From the NCBI GenBank assembly GCA_937958675.1, contig CALGND010000027.1:1-64000 (forward strand): 64,000 nt of DNA, read 5' to 3'. The position numbers and the translations under genes are program-made. The DNA is from an uncultured Granulosicoccaceae bacterium (lineage in GTDB: Bacteria > Pseudomonadota > Gammaproteobacteria > Granulosicoccales > Granulosicoccaceae). The notes beneath the pieces were generated by a model that did no database searches, was not told where the DNA came from, and saw nothing but the letters and a program-made list of their open reading frames with translations. Of this stretch, positions 28,841 through 37,812 are shown one piece after another (position 1 is the first letter of the stretch; the number at the start of each line of letters is the position of its first letter).

Positions 28841-29545
28841 TTAGCTCACTTGTGTCCAGTCGATGGGGTCGAGTTGCTTATCAGCTAACCAGCTATTGGC
28901 TTGCGAGAAGTGCTTACACCCAAGAAATCCCCTATGCGCCGACAACGGCGACGGGTGTGGCGACTTCAATATACGATGCTTGTTGGCATCAATCACTTGG
29001 CCTTTCTTTTGTGCGTAACTGCCCCACAACATAAACACTAGATCAGTACGCTCATTACTCAAATGATTAATGACAGCATCAGTGAATTCTTCCCAACCTC
29101 GCCCTTGATGAGCCGCAGCCATACCTTCTTCAACAGTAAGCACGCTGTTGAGCAAAAATACCCCTTGACGAGCCCACGCCTCTAGGCAGCCGAGCCGCTG
29201 CGCAGCAAGTGACACATCGAGGCCGAGATCACTGTCGATTTCTTTGAATATGTTGAGCAACGAAGGTGGCGTACGCACCCCTTCGGGCACTGAAAAGCTA
29301 AGCCCGTGCGCCTGGCCTGCCCCGTGGTAGGGATCCTGTCCCAAAATGACAACTTTGACCGATTCCACAGGCGTGAGAGCAAAGGCGTTAAACCACAAGC
29401 TAGAATGCGGATAAACCACCGCGCGCTGTTTTTTGCGCTCACCCAGATAAGCTTTAAGCTCGGCCATATAGGGCTTTTCAAACTCACTATCCATAAGTTT
29501 GCGCCAACTAGGGTCGACAGAAACAGCAGCAGTTTTTTCAGACAC
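28841..29545 (-). CDS. ung: Uracil-DNA glycosylase
   Basis: Family 1 UDG, which removes uracil from DNA. The 234-residue protein has the water-activating loop VVILGQDPYHGAGQAHGLSFSV, the LLNIFKEI segment and the minor-groove loop HPSPLSAHRGF. It starts with GTG at 29545 in the short region shared with the divergent lptD gene. It probably leads the transcription unit that continues into mltB. Confidence 0.96.
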   Translation of the reverse strand: MSEKTAAVSVDPSWRKLMDSEFEKPYMAELKAYLGERKKQRAVVYPHSSLWFNAFALTPVESVKVVILGQDPYHGAGQAHGLSFSVPEGVRTPPSLLNIFKEIDSDLGLDVSLAAQRLGCLEAWARQGVFLLNSVLTVEEGMAAAHQGRGWEEFTDAVINHLSNERTDLVFMLWGSYAQKKGQVIDANKHRILKSPHPSPLSAHRGFLGCKHFSQANSWLADKQLDPIDWTQVS

Positions 29546-29615
29546 AGGTGATAATGTATGGCGCGCGTACGCAACGCCTTTAGTTTAAGTCAAAAGCGGT
29601 CTATTATTTCGACAC

Positions 29616-31877
29616 GTGATTAATCCCTGCAAGACATATATTGCTCAATTTTTGGCCGCATTGGCCTTGTTGGGTGCAAATCCGCTGTCTGCCAGGGCGG
29701 ATGGCGAAGAGCTGTGTCCGGCTCCGGCATATCTGGCCGGCGCCACGGTGGAGGGCGACACCAGCAATGACGAAGCAGACAATGAACAAGTGCCGCGAAT
29801 AAACGCCGAGGCCGACAATGTTGTCAGCGAAAACGGCGTGGTCTCACTTGAGGGCAATACCACCATCGGTTTTAAAGATCGCAGTTTAAATGCTGAAAAC
29901 GCCAAATACCTGCCTGAGTCAGGCGAAGTGTTGATCGAAGGCGAAGTAAGCTTTTTATCAAACGGCATCAATCTGCAGAGTCGTGATGCAAAAATTGATA
30001 TGGACGACAATCTTTTCAGCGCGGGTGAATCCAGCTACGAAATTGATTTAAACGGTAATCGAGCCACTGGTGGTGCTTCAAATATGGAGCGCAACGAGAA
30101 AGGCGAGTACATCATGAAAAATGGCTCCTACTCTACCTGCCCACCAGGCGACAAAAGTTGGTTTATCGAAGCCAAGGAGATTCATCTATTTCCAGACGAA
30201 GGTATTGGTACCGCAAAAAACATTAGGCTTAATTTTAAAGGCGTGCCACTACTAGCTATACCGCGTTTCAGTTTTCCGATATCCCCTAAGCGAAAAACTG
30301 GGTTTCTAGCTCCCGTGATTGCGCGTCGCGAAAATACCGGCCTAGAGTTGCATATACCTTGGTATTGGAACATCCGACCTAACTTGGATGCGACCTTTGT
30401 GCCAAGGCTAACAAGCAAACGCGGGGCGCAATTACAAAGCGAGTTTCGATACTTAGATAAACAAGGCACTTGGCAACTCGATAACGAATTTATCAATGAC
30501 AAAGAGCGCGGCAACGAGCGCCGAGTTTTTACACAGCTAAAGCATGATGGGCGTTTTAATAGCGAGTGGTCTAGCAACATATTGGCAAGCCGGGTAAGCG
30601 ATGGTGATTATTTCAAAGACCTAGGCGATAGCGTACAAGTTGCGAGCATTACACACTTAGAACGTAGAGCCGATCTGACTTTTCAACGTGGCCCTTATCA
30701 ATTTATCAGTCGCTTGCAAACCTACCAAACGGTGGATGACACGATTGATGATGAAGACAAGCCTTACAAACGCTTACCGCAGTTTCTTTTCAATTGGGAA
30801 CCCGACCGTGATAAATACGGCATACGCGCAAACGTTGATGCCGAGTTGGTCTATTTTGATCGTGATGCCTCCATTACTGGCTCGCGATTGGATCTACACC
30901 CCCGGCTAACTGTGCCAATTGTTCGAGACGCTTGGTTTTTTAAACCGACTTTGGCCTATCGCTTCACACACTATGCACTCAACAACCAAGTGGAAACCGA
31001 ATCTAGCAGCGTTAGCCGAAACCTAGGCACCTTATCAATTGATAGTGGTTTATATTTTGATCGATCGATCGATCTTAAAGGCTCTGTGCAAACTCTTGAG
31101 CCGCGCCTGTTTTATCTACGCGTACCGTTTGAGGATCAAGAGGGTATCCCGCTATTTGACAGCAACGAGTTTGATTTCAACATCTCGCAGCTATTTCGCG
31201 AAAATAGATTTTCAGGTTCTGATCGAGTTGCTGATGCCAACCAAGTATCACTTGCCCTCACCACCCGCATTGTTGACGGCGTAGACGGTAGCGAAGACTT
31301 TCGTGCCAGCATAGGCCAAATCTTCTATTCAGATGACCGCCGTGTAACGCTCGAGAGCGACACCGCCGATACACGTGATATCAACACTCGCGATACATCA
31401 GATGTGGTCGGTGAGCTTGCAGCTGATTTATCCAACAATTGGGGTGTAAACGGTAAATTACAATGGGATCCAACCGATCGAAACACCGTGCGAGGGTCGA
31501 TGTTAGTAAGTTACCGCCCTGCCCCCAACAAAATCGTCAACTTTGCTCATCGTATTGTTAATACGGGTCGAAACGCTGAAACCGAACAACTTGATTTTTC
31601 GATGATTTGGCCAGTTAAGAACAACTGGGTATTGGCTGGCCGTTGGAACTATTCACTTGATGAAGATCAGAGTATTGAGACTTTGTTAGGCTTACAATAC
31701 GACAGTTGTTGCTGGGCGGCGCGCTTTGCAGCCCGTCGTTTTGTGACCGACGACGGCATGGATCACGATACCAGCGTCTATTTACAATTAGTATTAAAGG
31801 GCCTAGCACCCGTTGGGCAAAACTACGGCGCCCTACTCGAAACCTCTATATTGGGCTACCGGGACGATTACAAATGA
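29616..31877 (+). CDS. lptD: LPS-assembly outer membrane protein LptD
   Basis: LptD is the beta-barrel that, with LptE, inserts LPS in the outer leaflet. The 753-residue protein has a signal peptide, an N-terminal OstA jellyroll (INAEADNVVSENGVVSLEGN) and a long C-terminal barrel. The four disulfide-forming cysteines are in place: Cys34 and Cys175 in the N-domain, and the adjacent Cys698-Cys699 in the barrel, as in E. coli (31, 173, 724, 725). The start is GTG. It overlaps surA as ATGA and opens the lptD-surA-pdxA-ksgA-apaG-apaH operon. Confidence 0.96.
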   Translation: MINPCKTYIAQFLAALALLGANPLSARADGEELCPAPAYLAGATVEGDTSNDEADNEQVPRINAEADNVVSENGVVSLEGNTTIGFKDRSLNAENAKYLPESGEVLIEGEVSFLSNGINLQSRDAKIDMDDNLFSAGESSYEIDLNGNRATGGASNMERNEKGEYIMKNGSYSTCPPGDKSWFIEAKEIHLFPDEGIGTAKNIRLNFKGVPLLAIPRFSFPISPKRKTGFLAPVIARRENTGLELHIPWYWNIRPNLDATFVPRLTSKRGAQLQSEFRYLDKQGTWQLDNEFINDKERGNERRVFTQLKHDGRFNSEWSSNILASRVSDGDYFKDLGDSVQVASITHLERRADLTFQRGPYQFISRLQTYQTVDDTIDDEDKPYKRLPQFLFNWEPDRDKYGIRANVDAELVYFDRDASITGSRLDLHPRLTVPIVRDAWFFKPTLAYRFTHYALNNQVETESSSVSRNLGTLSIDSGLYFDRSIDLKGSVQTLEPRLFYLRVPFEDQEGIPLFDSNEFDFNISQLFRENRFSGSDRVADANQVSLALTTRIVDGVDGSEDFRASIGQIFYSDDRRVTLESDTADTRDINTRDTSDVVGELAADLSNNWGVNGKLQWDPTDRNTVRGSMLVSYRPAPNKIVNFAHRIVNTGRNAETEQLDFSMIWPVKNNWVLAGRWNYSLDEDQSIETLLGLQYDSCCWAARFAARRFVTDDGMDHDTSVYLQLVLKGLAPVGQNYGALLETSILGYRDDYK

Positions 31878-33151
31878 AGAAATTAAGCGTGTTATTTGCA
31901 CTAGTGTTTGCCAACGCCGCAATGGTTGGGGAAGCCGTGGCTGCCGAAGGTGATGTGGTTTTAAATAAGATCGTTGCAATAGTGAACGATGGCGTGGTAC
32001 TCGCCAGCGAACTAAGCGCCGAAACCGCTTACCTTAAACTACAAGCCAAAAGCAACGGGCAAACCCTGCCCTCTGATGAGGTGTTCCAAAAGCGGGTTAT
32101 CTCTCGCCTGATCGATCAAGAAGTGCAACGTCAGCATGCCAATAAATTAGGCATTAGCATTGATCCTGGTAGCGTAAACAGAGCCATCGAACAAATCGCC
32201 GGCAACAATAATATGGATACTAACCAGCTTCGGCAATCAATGAAAAACGAAGGTATTGACTACGATCGTTTCCGTATCAACGTTGAACAAGAATTGCTAT
32301 TTGGTAGATTGCTGCAGCGGGATGTGCAATCACGCATTAAGGTATCAGGCCAGGAAGTAGACGACCTTATTGAAGCTAACAACAGCGTCGACAACCAAAG
32401 CTATCAAGTTCAACATATATTGTTGGCAGTTCCAGCAACGGCCAACGCAAGCGAGTACGACAAAGCGTTAGAACGTGCCGATGCCATCCTTGTCGATCTG
32501 CGCGAAGGTGCTGATTTTTCACAAACAGCCATTGCCAGCTCTGATGGCGCTAGAGCGCTTGACGGTGGTGATCTGGGCTGGCGTAGCCTTCAAGAGCTTC
32601 CTGATTTTCTAGCGCTTGCCTTAGTGGATATGGAAAAAGGCGATATTAGTGAACCGTTACGAAGTGCTAACGGCTTACACATCGTTCGATTAAATAACAC
32701 GCGCAGTGGCGCGCAATCCGAACAGAGTGAAACACTGGTAAGGCATATCTATTTGGCTAATAGTCAAGATGGCAATCCAGAGGCAAAAATAGCCGCTATT
32801 CGCCAACGAATTGTGAACGGCGAGTCATTTGCAGAACTGGCCGAAGCCCTTAGCGAAGATCCTAACAGTGCTAACAAAGGGGGTGAACTACCTTGGTTTG
32901 TCACCGGCCAAATGCCAAGTGAAATCGAAGAGACCGCCAACTCTCTCAACAAAGGCGAGCTTAGCCAAGTATTCAGAACACAGTTTGGTTGGCATGTGCT
33001 TGAGTTGCTTGATACGCGCACCACCACCATCAAAGAAGAAGTCATCAGACAACAGGCAGAATCCGTTATCCGCCGTCAAAAAACCGAACAAGAAACTGAG
33101 CGCTGGATTCGACAACTACGCGATGAGTCATTCATCGAGATGCGCGTGTAA
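31874..33151 (+). CDS. surA: Periplasmic chaperone and peptidyl-prolyl isomerase SurA
   Basis: SurA escorts outer-membrane proteins, including LptD encoded just upstream. From the ATG at 31874 it has 425 residues (E. coli 428): a signal peptide ending VAA, the N-terminal chaperone module (DKIVAIVNDG-like NKIVAIVNDGVVLASEL) and two parvulin domains (QVQHILLAV with GGDLGW, and VRHIYLA with KGGELPWF). The longer open frame that begins inside lptD has no homology before this Met. Its stop directly abuts the pdxA GTG. Confidence 0.96.
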   Translation: MKKLSVLFALVFANAAMVGEAVAAEGDVVLNKIVAIVNDGVVLASELSAETAYLKLQAKSNGQTLPSDEVFQKRVISRLIDQEVQRQHANKLGISIDPGSVNRAIEQIAGNNNMDTNQLRQSMKNEGIDYDRFRINVEQELLFGRLLQRDVQSRIKVSGQEVDDLIEANNSVDNQSYQVQHILLAVPATANASEYDKALERADAILVDLREGADFSQTAIASSDGARALDGGDLGWRSLQELPDFLALALVDMEKGDISEPLRSANGLHIVRLNNTRSGAQSEQSETLVRHIYLANSQDGNPEAKIAAIRQRIVNGESFAELAEALSEDPNSANKGGELPWFVTGQMPSEIEETANSLNKGELSQVFRTQFGWHVLELLDTRTTTIKEEVIRQQAESVIRRQKTEQETERWIRQLRDESFIEMRV

Positions 33152-34144
33152 GTGACACTTCGTATAGCCTTAACACCAGGCGAACCTGCGGGTATTGGCC
33201 CTGACCTTGCGATCATGCTGGCACAAGCAGTACGTGCACACGAAATTGTCATAATCGCTAATGCTGCAATGCTCACTGAGCGTGCAGCCGCTTTAAACCT
33301 GCCGCTCACAATACGTCTTTTTGACCGCAATACCGAACCACAAGGTGATGCTGCTGGAAGCCTCTGCGTTGCTGATACTGCTTTGGCAGCCACGGCTCAA
33401 GCAGGCGTACTTAATAGCGACAACGCGCCCTATGTCCTGCGTTGCTTGGATAACGCAGTAGAAGGATGCACTGCTGGCCGCTATGCAGCAATGGTCACCG
33501 GCCCTATCCACAAAGGCATTATCAATGATGCCGGTATAGCCTTTACTGGGCATACCGAGTACCTAGCCGATAAAACTCAAGCCTATCCTGTGATGATGCT
33601 TACCGCCGATACGCTACGCGTCGCACTGGCCACTACTCATTTGCCTCTGCAACAAGTCGCTACTGCAATTACTGCTAAAACACTCACTAGGGTACTCACT
33701 ATTTTGCACGCCGAGCTTCGCTCACGATTCGCTATCGAGTCACCACGGATACTGGTGTGTGGGCTTAATCCGCATGCTGGCGAAGGCGGCCATTTGGGCA
33801 TGGAAGAAATCAACATCATCGAACCAACACTCGAGTCACTACGCAAACGTGGGATGAATCTTATCGGTCCATTGCCCGCGGACACCCTGTTCACACCACA
33901 GCATCTCGAAGGTGCTGATGCCGTACTAGCGATGTTTCATGATCAAGGTTTGCCTGTGCTTAAGTATGCTGGTTTTGGTAAGGCGATTAATGTCACTCTA
34001 GGGCTGCCCATTATTCGCACCTCGGTCGATCACGGCACTGCCTTAGATAAGGCCGCCTCCGGCACCATTGATGAAGGCAGCTTGCATGCAGCCCTGAGCT
34101 TAGCGATCAATATGGCTCAAGCCGAGCTTAAAACCTGCGCGTGA
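33152..34144 (+). CDS. pdxA: 4-hydroxythreonine-4-phosphate dehydrogenase
   Basis: PdxA oxidises 4-phosphohydroxy-L-threonine in the DXP-dependent PLP pathway. The 330-residue protein shows ALTPGEPAGIGPDLAI at the N-terminus, the TGPIHK segment, FTGHTEYLAD, metal-ligand histidines in CGLNPHAGEGGHLG and MFHDQGLPVLKY, and RTSVDHGTALDKA. The GTG start immediately follows the surA stop. Its stop overlaps the ksgA GTG as GTGA. Confidence 0.96.
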   Translation: MTLRIALTPGEPAGIGPDLAIMLAQAVRAHEIVIIANAAMLTERAAALNLPLTIRLFDRNTEPQGDAAGSLCVADTALAATAQAGVLNSDNAPYVLRCLDNAVEGCTAGRYAAMVTGPIHKGIINDAGIAFTGHTEYLADKTQAYPVMMLTADTLRVALATTHLPLQQVATAITAKTLTRVLTILHAELRSRFAIESPRILVCGLNPHAGEGGHLGMEEINIIEPTLESLRKRGMNLIGPLPADTLFTPQHLEGADAVLAMFHDQGLPVLKYAGFGKAINVTLGLPIIRTSVDHGTALDKAASGTIDEGSLHAALSLAINMAQAELKTCA

Positions 34145-34929
34145 GACATCAAGCCCGAAAACGCTTTGGTCAAAACTTCCTGCAAGATCAGCAACTGATT
34201 AGTGAGATCATTTCTTATATCAATCCGCAAGAAAACGACCCAATAATTGAAATTGGACCGGGCCTTGGTGCATTGACTAATCCGCTGCTGGAACGCGTAT
34301 CGCAACTCACTGTGGTCGAAATTGATCGTGATTTGGTTGCTCGACTACGGGAGAGACAAACGCCTAAACTGACCATTGTTGAAGCTGATGCACTCCAAGT
34401 AGACTGGCAAGCACTTGCCGGCGATCGGCGTTTAAGGTTAGTGGGCAATCTGCCCTACAATATCGGCACTCCCTTGCTCCTGAAGCTTGCACAGCAAGCT
34501 AGCGTGTTGACAGATGTGCATGCCATGCTGCAAAAAGAAGTTGTCGATAGGATTACTGCAAAAAGCGGCACTCGCTCATTCGGTCGTTTAAGCGTGATGA
34601 TTCAAGCGTGTTTTGAGGTTCGTACCTTGCTTGAGGTGCCTCCAGAGGCTTTTGACCCACCGCCGAAGGTTCAATCGGCTGTGATTCGTATGGTACCGCA
34701 TGAGAAACAGCCATCAGCTACCGAGCTAAGCTCCCTTGAGGCTATTGCGCGCCTGGCTTTCGCCAACAAGCGTAAAACACTGCGTAATAATCTAAAAAAA
34801 CAGATTGGCGATGAGCAGTTCTCACAGTTAGGTATCGACCCTGGCGCAAGGGCCGAAACACTTGGCCTGCCACAGTTCTTTGCCTTGGCCAAGCTTCTAA
34901 ACAAAGGCAACACCTCACCCTCCAAATAG
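34141..34929 (+). CDS. ksgA: 16S rRNA dimethyladenosine transferase
   Basis: RsmA/KsgA dimethylates A1518 and A1519 near the 3' end of 16S rRNA. The 262-residue protein has ARKRFGQNFLQD, the SAM loop IIEIGPGLGALT, ADALQVDW and the catalytic NLPYNI (motif IV), followed by VQKE-like MLQKEVVDRI. It starts with GTG overlapping the pdxA stop. Confidence 0.97.
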   Translation: MRHQARKRFGQNFLQDQQLISEIISYINPQENDPIIEIGPGLGALTNPLLERVSQLTVVEIDRDLVARLRERQTPKLTIVEADALQVDWQALAGDRRLRLVGNLPYNIGTPLLLKLAQQASVLTDVHAMLQKEVVDRITAKSGTRSFGRLSVMIQACFEVRTLLEVPPEAFDPPPKVQSAVIRMVPHEKQPSATELSSLEAIARLAFANKRKTLRNNLKKQIGDEQFSQLGIDPGARAETLGLPQFFALAKLLNKGNTSPSK

Positions 34930-34984
34930 TGACCTGCTGAGCACTCAGTGCTACCATTATCCTACCAACTTACGAGATCTGATC

Positions 34985-35368
34985 ATGCAAGGCGAATTCA
35001 GTGACGGCATCAATGTTGATGTCGAAACGCTCTATATCGATTCCGAATCCGATCCGGATGAAAACCGCTTCGTTTTCGCATACACCATTACCATTCGTAA
35101 CGTGGGAGAGATATCCGCGCGTTTGCTGACGCGTCATTGGGTTATCCGCGATGCCAACGGCAAGGTGCAAGAGGTGCAAGGCGACGGCGTGGTGGGAGAA
35201 CAACCTCATCTTAAGCCAGGCGAAGGGTTTCAGTACACCAGCGGCACAATGCTAGAAACATCAATGGGCACAATGGGTGGCAGCTACAAAATGGTCACCG
35301 ATGAAGGCGCAGAATTTACTGCCCCTATCGCGGATTTTTTACTGACCATACCGCGCACGCTGCATTAA
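34985..35368 (+). CDS. apaG: ApaG protein
   Basis: A 127-residue ApaG (DUF525) protein with a fibronectin-III-like beta-sandwich. Characteristic are FAYTITIRNVGEISARLLTRHWVI, then GVVGEQPHLKPGEGFQYTSGT and MGGSYKMV. The biochemical role in bacteria is not settled. It lies between ksgA and apaH, the conserved order. Confidence 0.96.
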   Translation: MQGEFSDGINVDVETLYIDSESDPDENRFVFAYTITIRNVGEISARLLTRHWVIRDANGKVQEVQGDGVVGEQPHLKPGEGFQYTSGTMLETSMGTMGGSYKMVTDEGAEFTAPIADFLLTIPRTLH

Positions 35369-35395
35369 GCAACACAAGCAGCGCACAAACCTACA

Positions 35396-36199
35396 ATGGC
35401 ACATTATGCGATAGGCGACCTTCATGGTTGTCTCGATCCATTCAAACGCTTGCTCGAACGCTTGCAGTTTGACGAGCAACGCGACACGCTTTGGCTTACC
35501 GGCGATCTAATCAATCGCGGCCCCGACTCGCTCGATACGCTGCGATTTGTCAAAGCACTTGGCAAAAGCTGCGTGACGGTGCTCGGCAATCACGACCTAC
35601 ATTTGTTGGCAGTACGACACGGCATTCGTAAGCCTTCTAAAAAAGACACACTCGCCTCCATACTCAATGCTGCTGATTGTGATGAGCTACTGGACTGGCT
35701 GAGGCACCGCCCTTTGTTACACGCAGAAGCCAATTCGCCTTATATCCTTGTACACGCAGGCATACACCCTGATTGGGATCACGCAACAGCCACCACTTTA
35801 GCGCGCGAATTAGAATCTGTGTTACGCAGTGATCACTACGTTGATTTTCTAAGCACCATGTACAGCAACGAACCCAACAGCTGGTCAACTACGCTCAGTG
35901 GCTACGACAGGCTTCGCTTCGCAACCAATGTATTTACGCGAATGCGATTTTGCCAGGTGGATGGGCAACTTGACTTTGATTACAACGGCTCACCCACCAG
36001 CGCACCCGTTACTCTAGTCCCTTGGCATCACTTGCTTAGCCCAGCATGGCGAGATGAAATACTGATATTTGGACATTGGTCTGCACATCCTGCTATTACC
36101 GCCCAATGGCTTATGCCGCTGGACCGCGGCTGTGTCTGGGGCGGTCACTTAGCAGCATTCGACATGGATAAGCGCTGCTGTATTGCAGAGCCTGCTTAG
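35396..36199 (+). CDS. apaH: Symmetrical bis(5'-nucleosyl)-tetraphosphatase
   Basis: ApaH hydrolyses Ap4A to two ADP and acts on Np4-capped RNA. The 267-residue protein has the metallophosphoesterase signature IGDLHGCLDPFKRLL, LTGDLINRGPDS and VLGNHDLHLLAV, and a later FGHWSAH. It is the last gene of the lptD operon; its TAG overlaps the TAA of the convergent cytochrome gene. Confidence 0.96.
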   Translation: MAHYAIGDLHGCLDPFKRLLERLQFDEQRDTLWLTGDLINRGPDSLDTLRFVKALGKSCVTVLGNHDLHLLAVRHGIRKPSKKDTLASILNAADCDELLDWLRHRPLLHAEANSPYILVHAGIHPDWDHATATTLARELESVLRSDHYVDFLSTMYSNEPNSWSTTLSGYDRLRFATNVFTRMRFCQVDGQLDFDYNGSPTSAPVTLVPWHHLLSPAWRDEILIFGHWSAHPAITAQWLMPLDRGCVWGGHLAAFDMDKRCCIAEPA

Positions 36200-36768
36200 T
36201 TAGCTTTTTCACCTAATATTGGATAGGCTTCCACATATATCCAATCAGTATTCTTGGCGGGAACGTGGCACGCTAAACAATCTGCTTTATAGTCAGTTGC
36301 GACGTTCTGCCCCTGATTGTCCGGCTTGTATAATGCCCAGCCCCAACCGTCTCCCCATATCGCATTATCAGGGAAACGCCCTTCGGAATCTTTAATCATG
36401 ACGAACCACTGTTTGATCACGTTTGTAGTGTGACTGATTCCCTTTCCTGTGGAATAGTCACCTACCTCCGACGCCCTGAGCTCCTTAACAAGTGTTGCAC
36501 CATCCGGAAACTCGCCTGTCTTACGATAGTGCTCCACTGTAGCAACTTCACTATAAACATCATGAAAGCCACTGGCACCGCCCTCAGGCACAAACCAGGA
36601 ACCAAGATGAACCATACCGGTACGAAAACCGTCAGGGAAACTAATGTTACCGTTTGCATCGACGTACGGAGAAAAGCTATCTTGAGCACTTAGCGGTTGT
36701 GCACTTGCCATACCTAAAACAGCTGCAATAAATAGCACTCGATTTAGCATGTACTTAATTCGTAACAT
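36196..36768 (-). CDS. Cytochrome P460 family protein
   Basis: A 190-residue periplasmic protein (signal peptide ending PLSA) with one c-type heme motif CLACH near the C-terminus, followed by VPAKNTDWIYVEAYP, the typical end of cytochrome P460. The central part (FPDGFRTGMVHLGSWF, GGASGFHDVY, DNAIWGDGWGWALY) also fits. Characterised P460s oxidise hydroxylamine or detoxify nitric oxide, or act in electron transfer, but activity here is only inferred. I use the ATG at 36768, not the upstream frame start at 36795. It is a single gene between apaH and a repeat fragment. Confidence 0.85.
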   Translation of the reverse strand: MLRIKYMLNRVLFIAAVLGMASAQPLSAQDSFSPYVDANGNISFPDGFRTGMVHLGSWFVPEGGASGFHDVYSEVATVEHYRKTGEFPDGATLVKELRASEVGDYSTGKGISHTTNVIKQWFVMIKDSEGRFPDNAIWGDGWGWALYKPDNQGQNVATDYKADCLACHVPAKNTDWIYVEAYPILGEKAN

Positions 36769-36872
36769 AATAACGCCTCTGAAGTTTGTAAACACTTAAC
36801 AACTTGCGACTCTAACGGAACGTCACGCAGCCTTGCCAATACCAATTTTCTATAGCCTCATATACAAAAACT

Positions 36873-37145
36873 ATGCGTTATAAATGCTTAGCGAAGCCAG
36901 AGCCGAATGTCGATTTTCGCGATTGCGATTCGGTCCGTGTAGATTTTGCAAACGTTGATTTACGTAATGCGCAATTACAAAATACAAATCTAATCAGTGC
37001 AAACCTGAAACAAGTAAATCTAAGTGGAGCTGATCTTGGAGTTTTTCCAAAGTTTAGACAAATCGATGCACGATTACGCATCGGCTCTAAGAATGATGCA
37101 TACGGAGTTTCCCAAATATGCATTCCCTACTGCATTAGAATTTAG
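36873..37145 (+). CDS. Small pentapeptide-repeat protein, possibly a remnant
   Basis: A 90-residue frame with about eight consecutive A(D/N)LXX-like repeats (VDFAN VDLRN AQLQN TNLIS ANLKQ VNLSG ADLG), preceded by CLAKPEPNVDFRDCD, which looks like the cap of longer pentapeptide-repeat proteins. After residue 56 the repeats end abruptly and the tail has no pattern, so it may be a truncated gene. No function can be assigned. It lies between the P460 and folA genes. Confidence 0.5.
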   Translation: MRYKCLAKPEPNVDFRDCDSVRVDFANVDLRNAQLQNTNLISANLKQVNLSGADLGVFPKFRQIDARLRIGSKNDAYGVSQICIPYCIRI

Positions 37146-37171
37146 CTTAAGGGCTTTTGGTTTTAATCCAT

Positions 37172-37194
37172 AAAGCCAACTTAAGCTTGGCTTT
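37172..37194. terminator. Hairpin at the folA 3' end
   Basis: An eight-base perfect inverted repeat AAAGCCAA / TTGGCTTT with a seven-base loop overlaps the folA stop codon. A second, partly exclusive pairing partner GGCTTTT lies at 37152-37158. It is placed to separate folA from the convergent repeat gene, but neither strand shows a clear T-run, so this is a weak call. Confidence 0.3.
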
Positions 37195-37720
37195 GAGCCA
37201 TGCTCGCGCGCTCTAACACCCGATACGAGATGGGTATATTGTTAGTCTCCGCAGGATCCACGTCGCGTCTCGACACCTCGTGCCAGTCTTCAGCGTTAAA
37301 ACTATCAAACCAAGTATCGCCTTCATACTCGTGATCGATAAACGTAAGATATAGCCTATCGGTTAAGGGCATCACCTCACGGCACAAGGCTGCGCCGCCA
37401 ATAACCATCACTTGACGCTCTTCAGCATCGCCTACCGTGGCCTTACTTACAGCCAGCGCCTCTTCCAGTGACGTCACTGCAACAGCGCCCTCTGCTTGCC
37501 ATTCTTTGTTGCGCGTGACCACCACATTTAGCCTGCCCGGCAAAGGCTTACCGATTGAATCAAACGTTTTACGGCCCATGATGACAGGATGCCCCATCGT
37601 CACCGATTTAAAGTAAGCCAGCTCACCCGGGATGTGCCAAGGCATACCGCCCTCCTTGCCGATCAGCTTATTGCGATCCATTGCTAGGATTACGCAAACT
37701 TTTACTGCGTCGTTTGTCAT
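37181..37720 (-). CDS. folA: Dihydrofolate reductase
   Basis: FolA reduces dihydrofolate, regenerating the folate consumed by ThyA. The 179-residue protein shows VILAMDRNKLIGKEGGMPWHIPGELAYFK, with the PWH/catalytic acid region, IMGRKTFDSIGKPLPGR (NADPH binding) and VIGGAALCREVMPL. It is about 20 residues longer than E. coli FolA, with the extra at the C-terminus. It stands as a single gene next to the acid-sugar island. Confidence 0.96.
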   Translation of the reverse strand: MTNDAVKVCVILAMDRNKLIGKEGGMPWHIPGELAYFKSVTMGHPVIMGRKTFDSIGKPLPGRLNVVVTRNKEWQAEGAVAVTSLEEALAVSKATVGDAEERQVMVIGGAALCREVMPLTDRLYLTFIDHEYEGDTWFDSFNAEDWHEVSRRDVDPAETNNIPISYRVLERASMAQSQA

Positions 37721-37812
37721 ACGGCTATACCCCTATTTGGGCTTGAATCATTCTGGTATTCATGCGCTTATATTACCTGAATCATCTAGCTAGAACTGAT
37801 TCTCTATGCTGC

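Noticed and set aside
31706-31873. Upstream extension of the surA frame inside lptD
   Set aside because: It lacks a signal peptide and homology; the ATG at 31874 is followed by a normal signal sequence.
34938-34955. AGCACT-C-AGTGCT inverted repeat after ksgA
   Set aside because: A one-base loop and no T-run; transcription probably continues into apaG and apaH.
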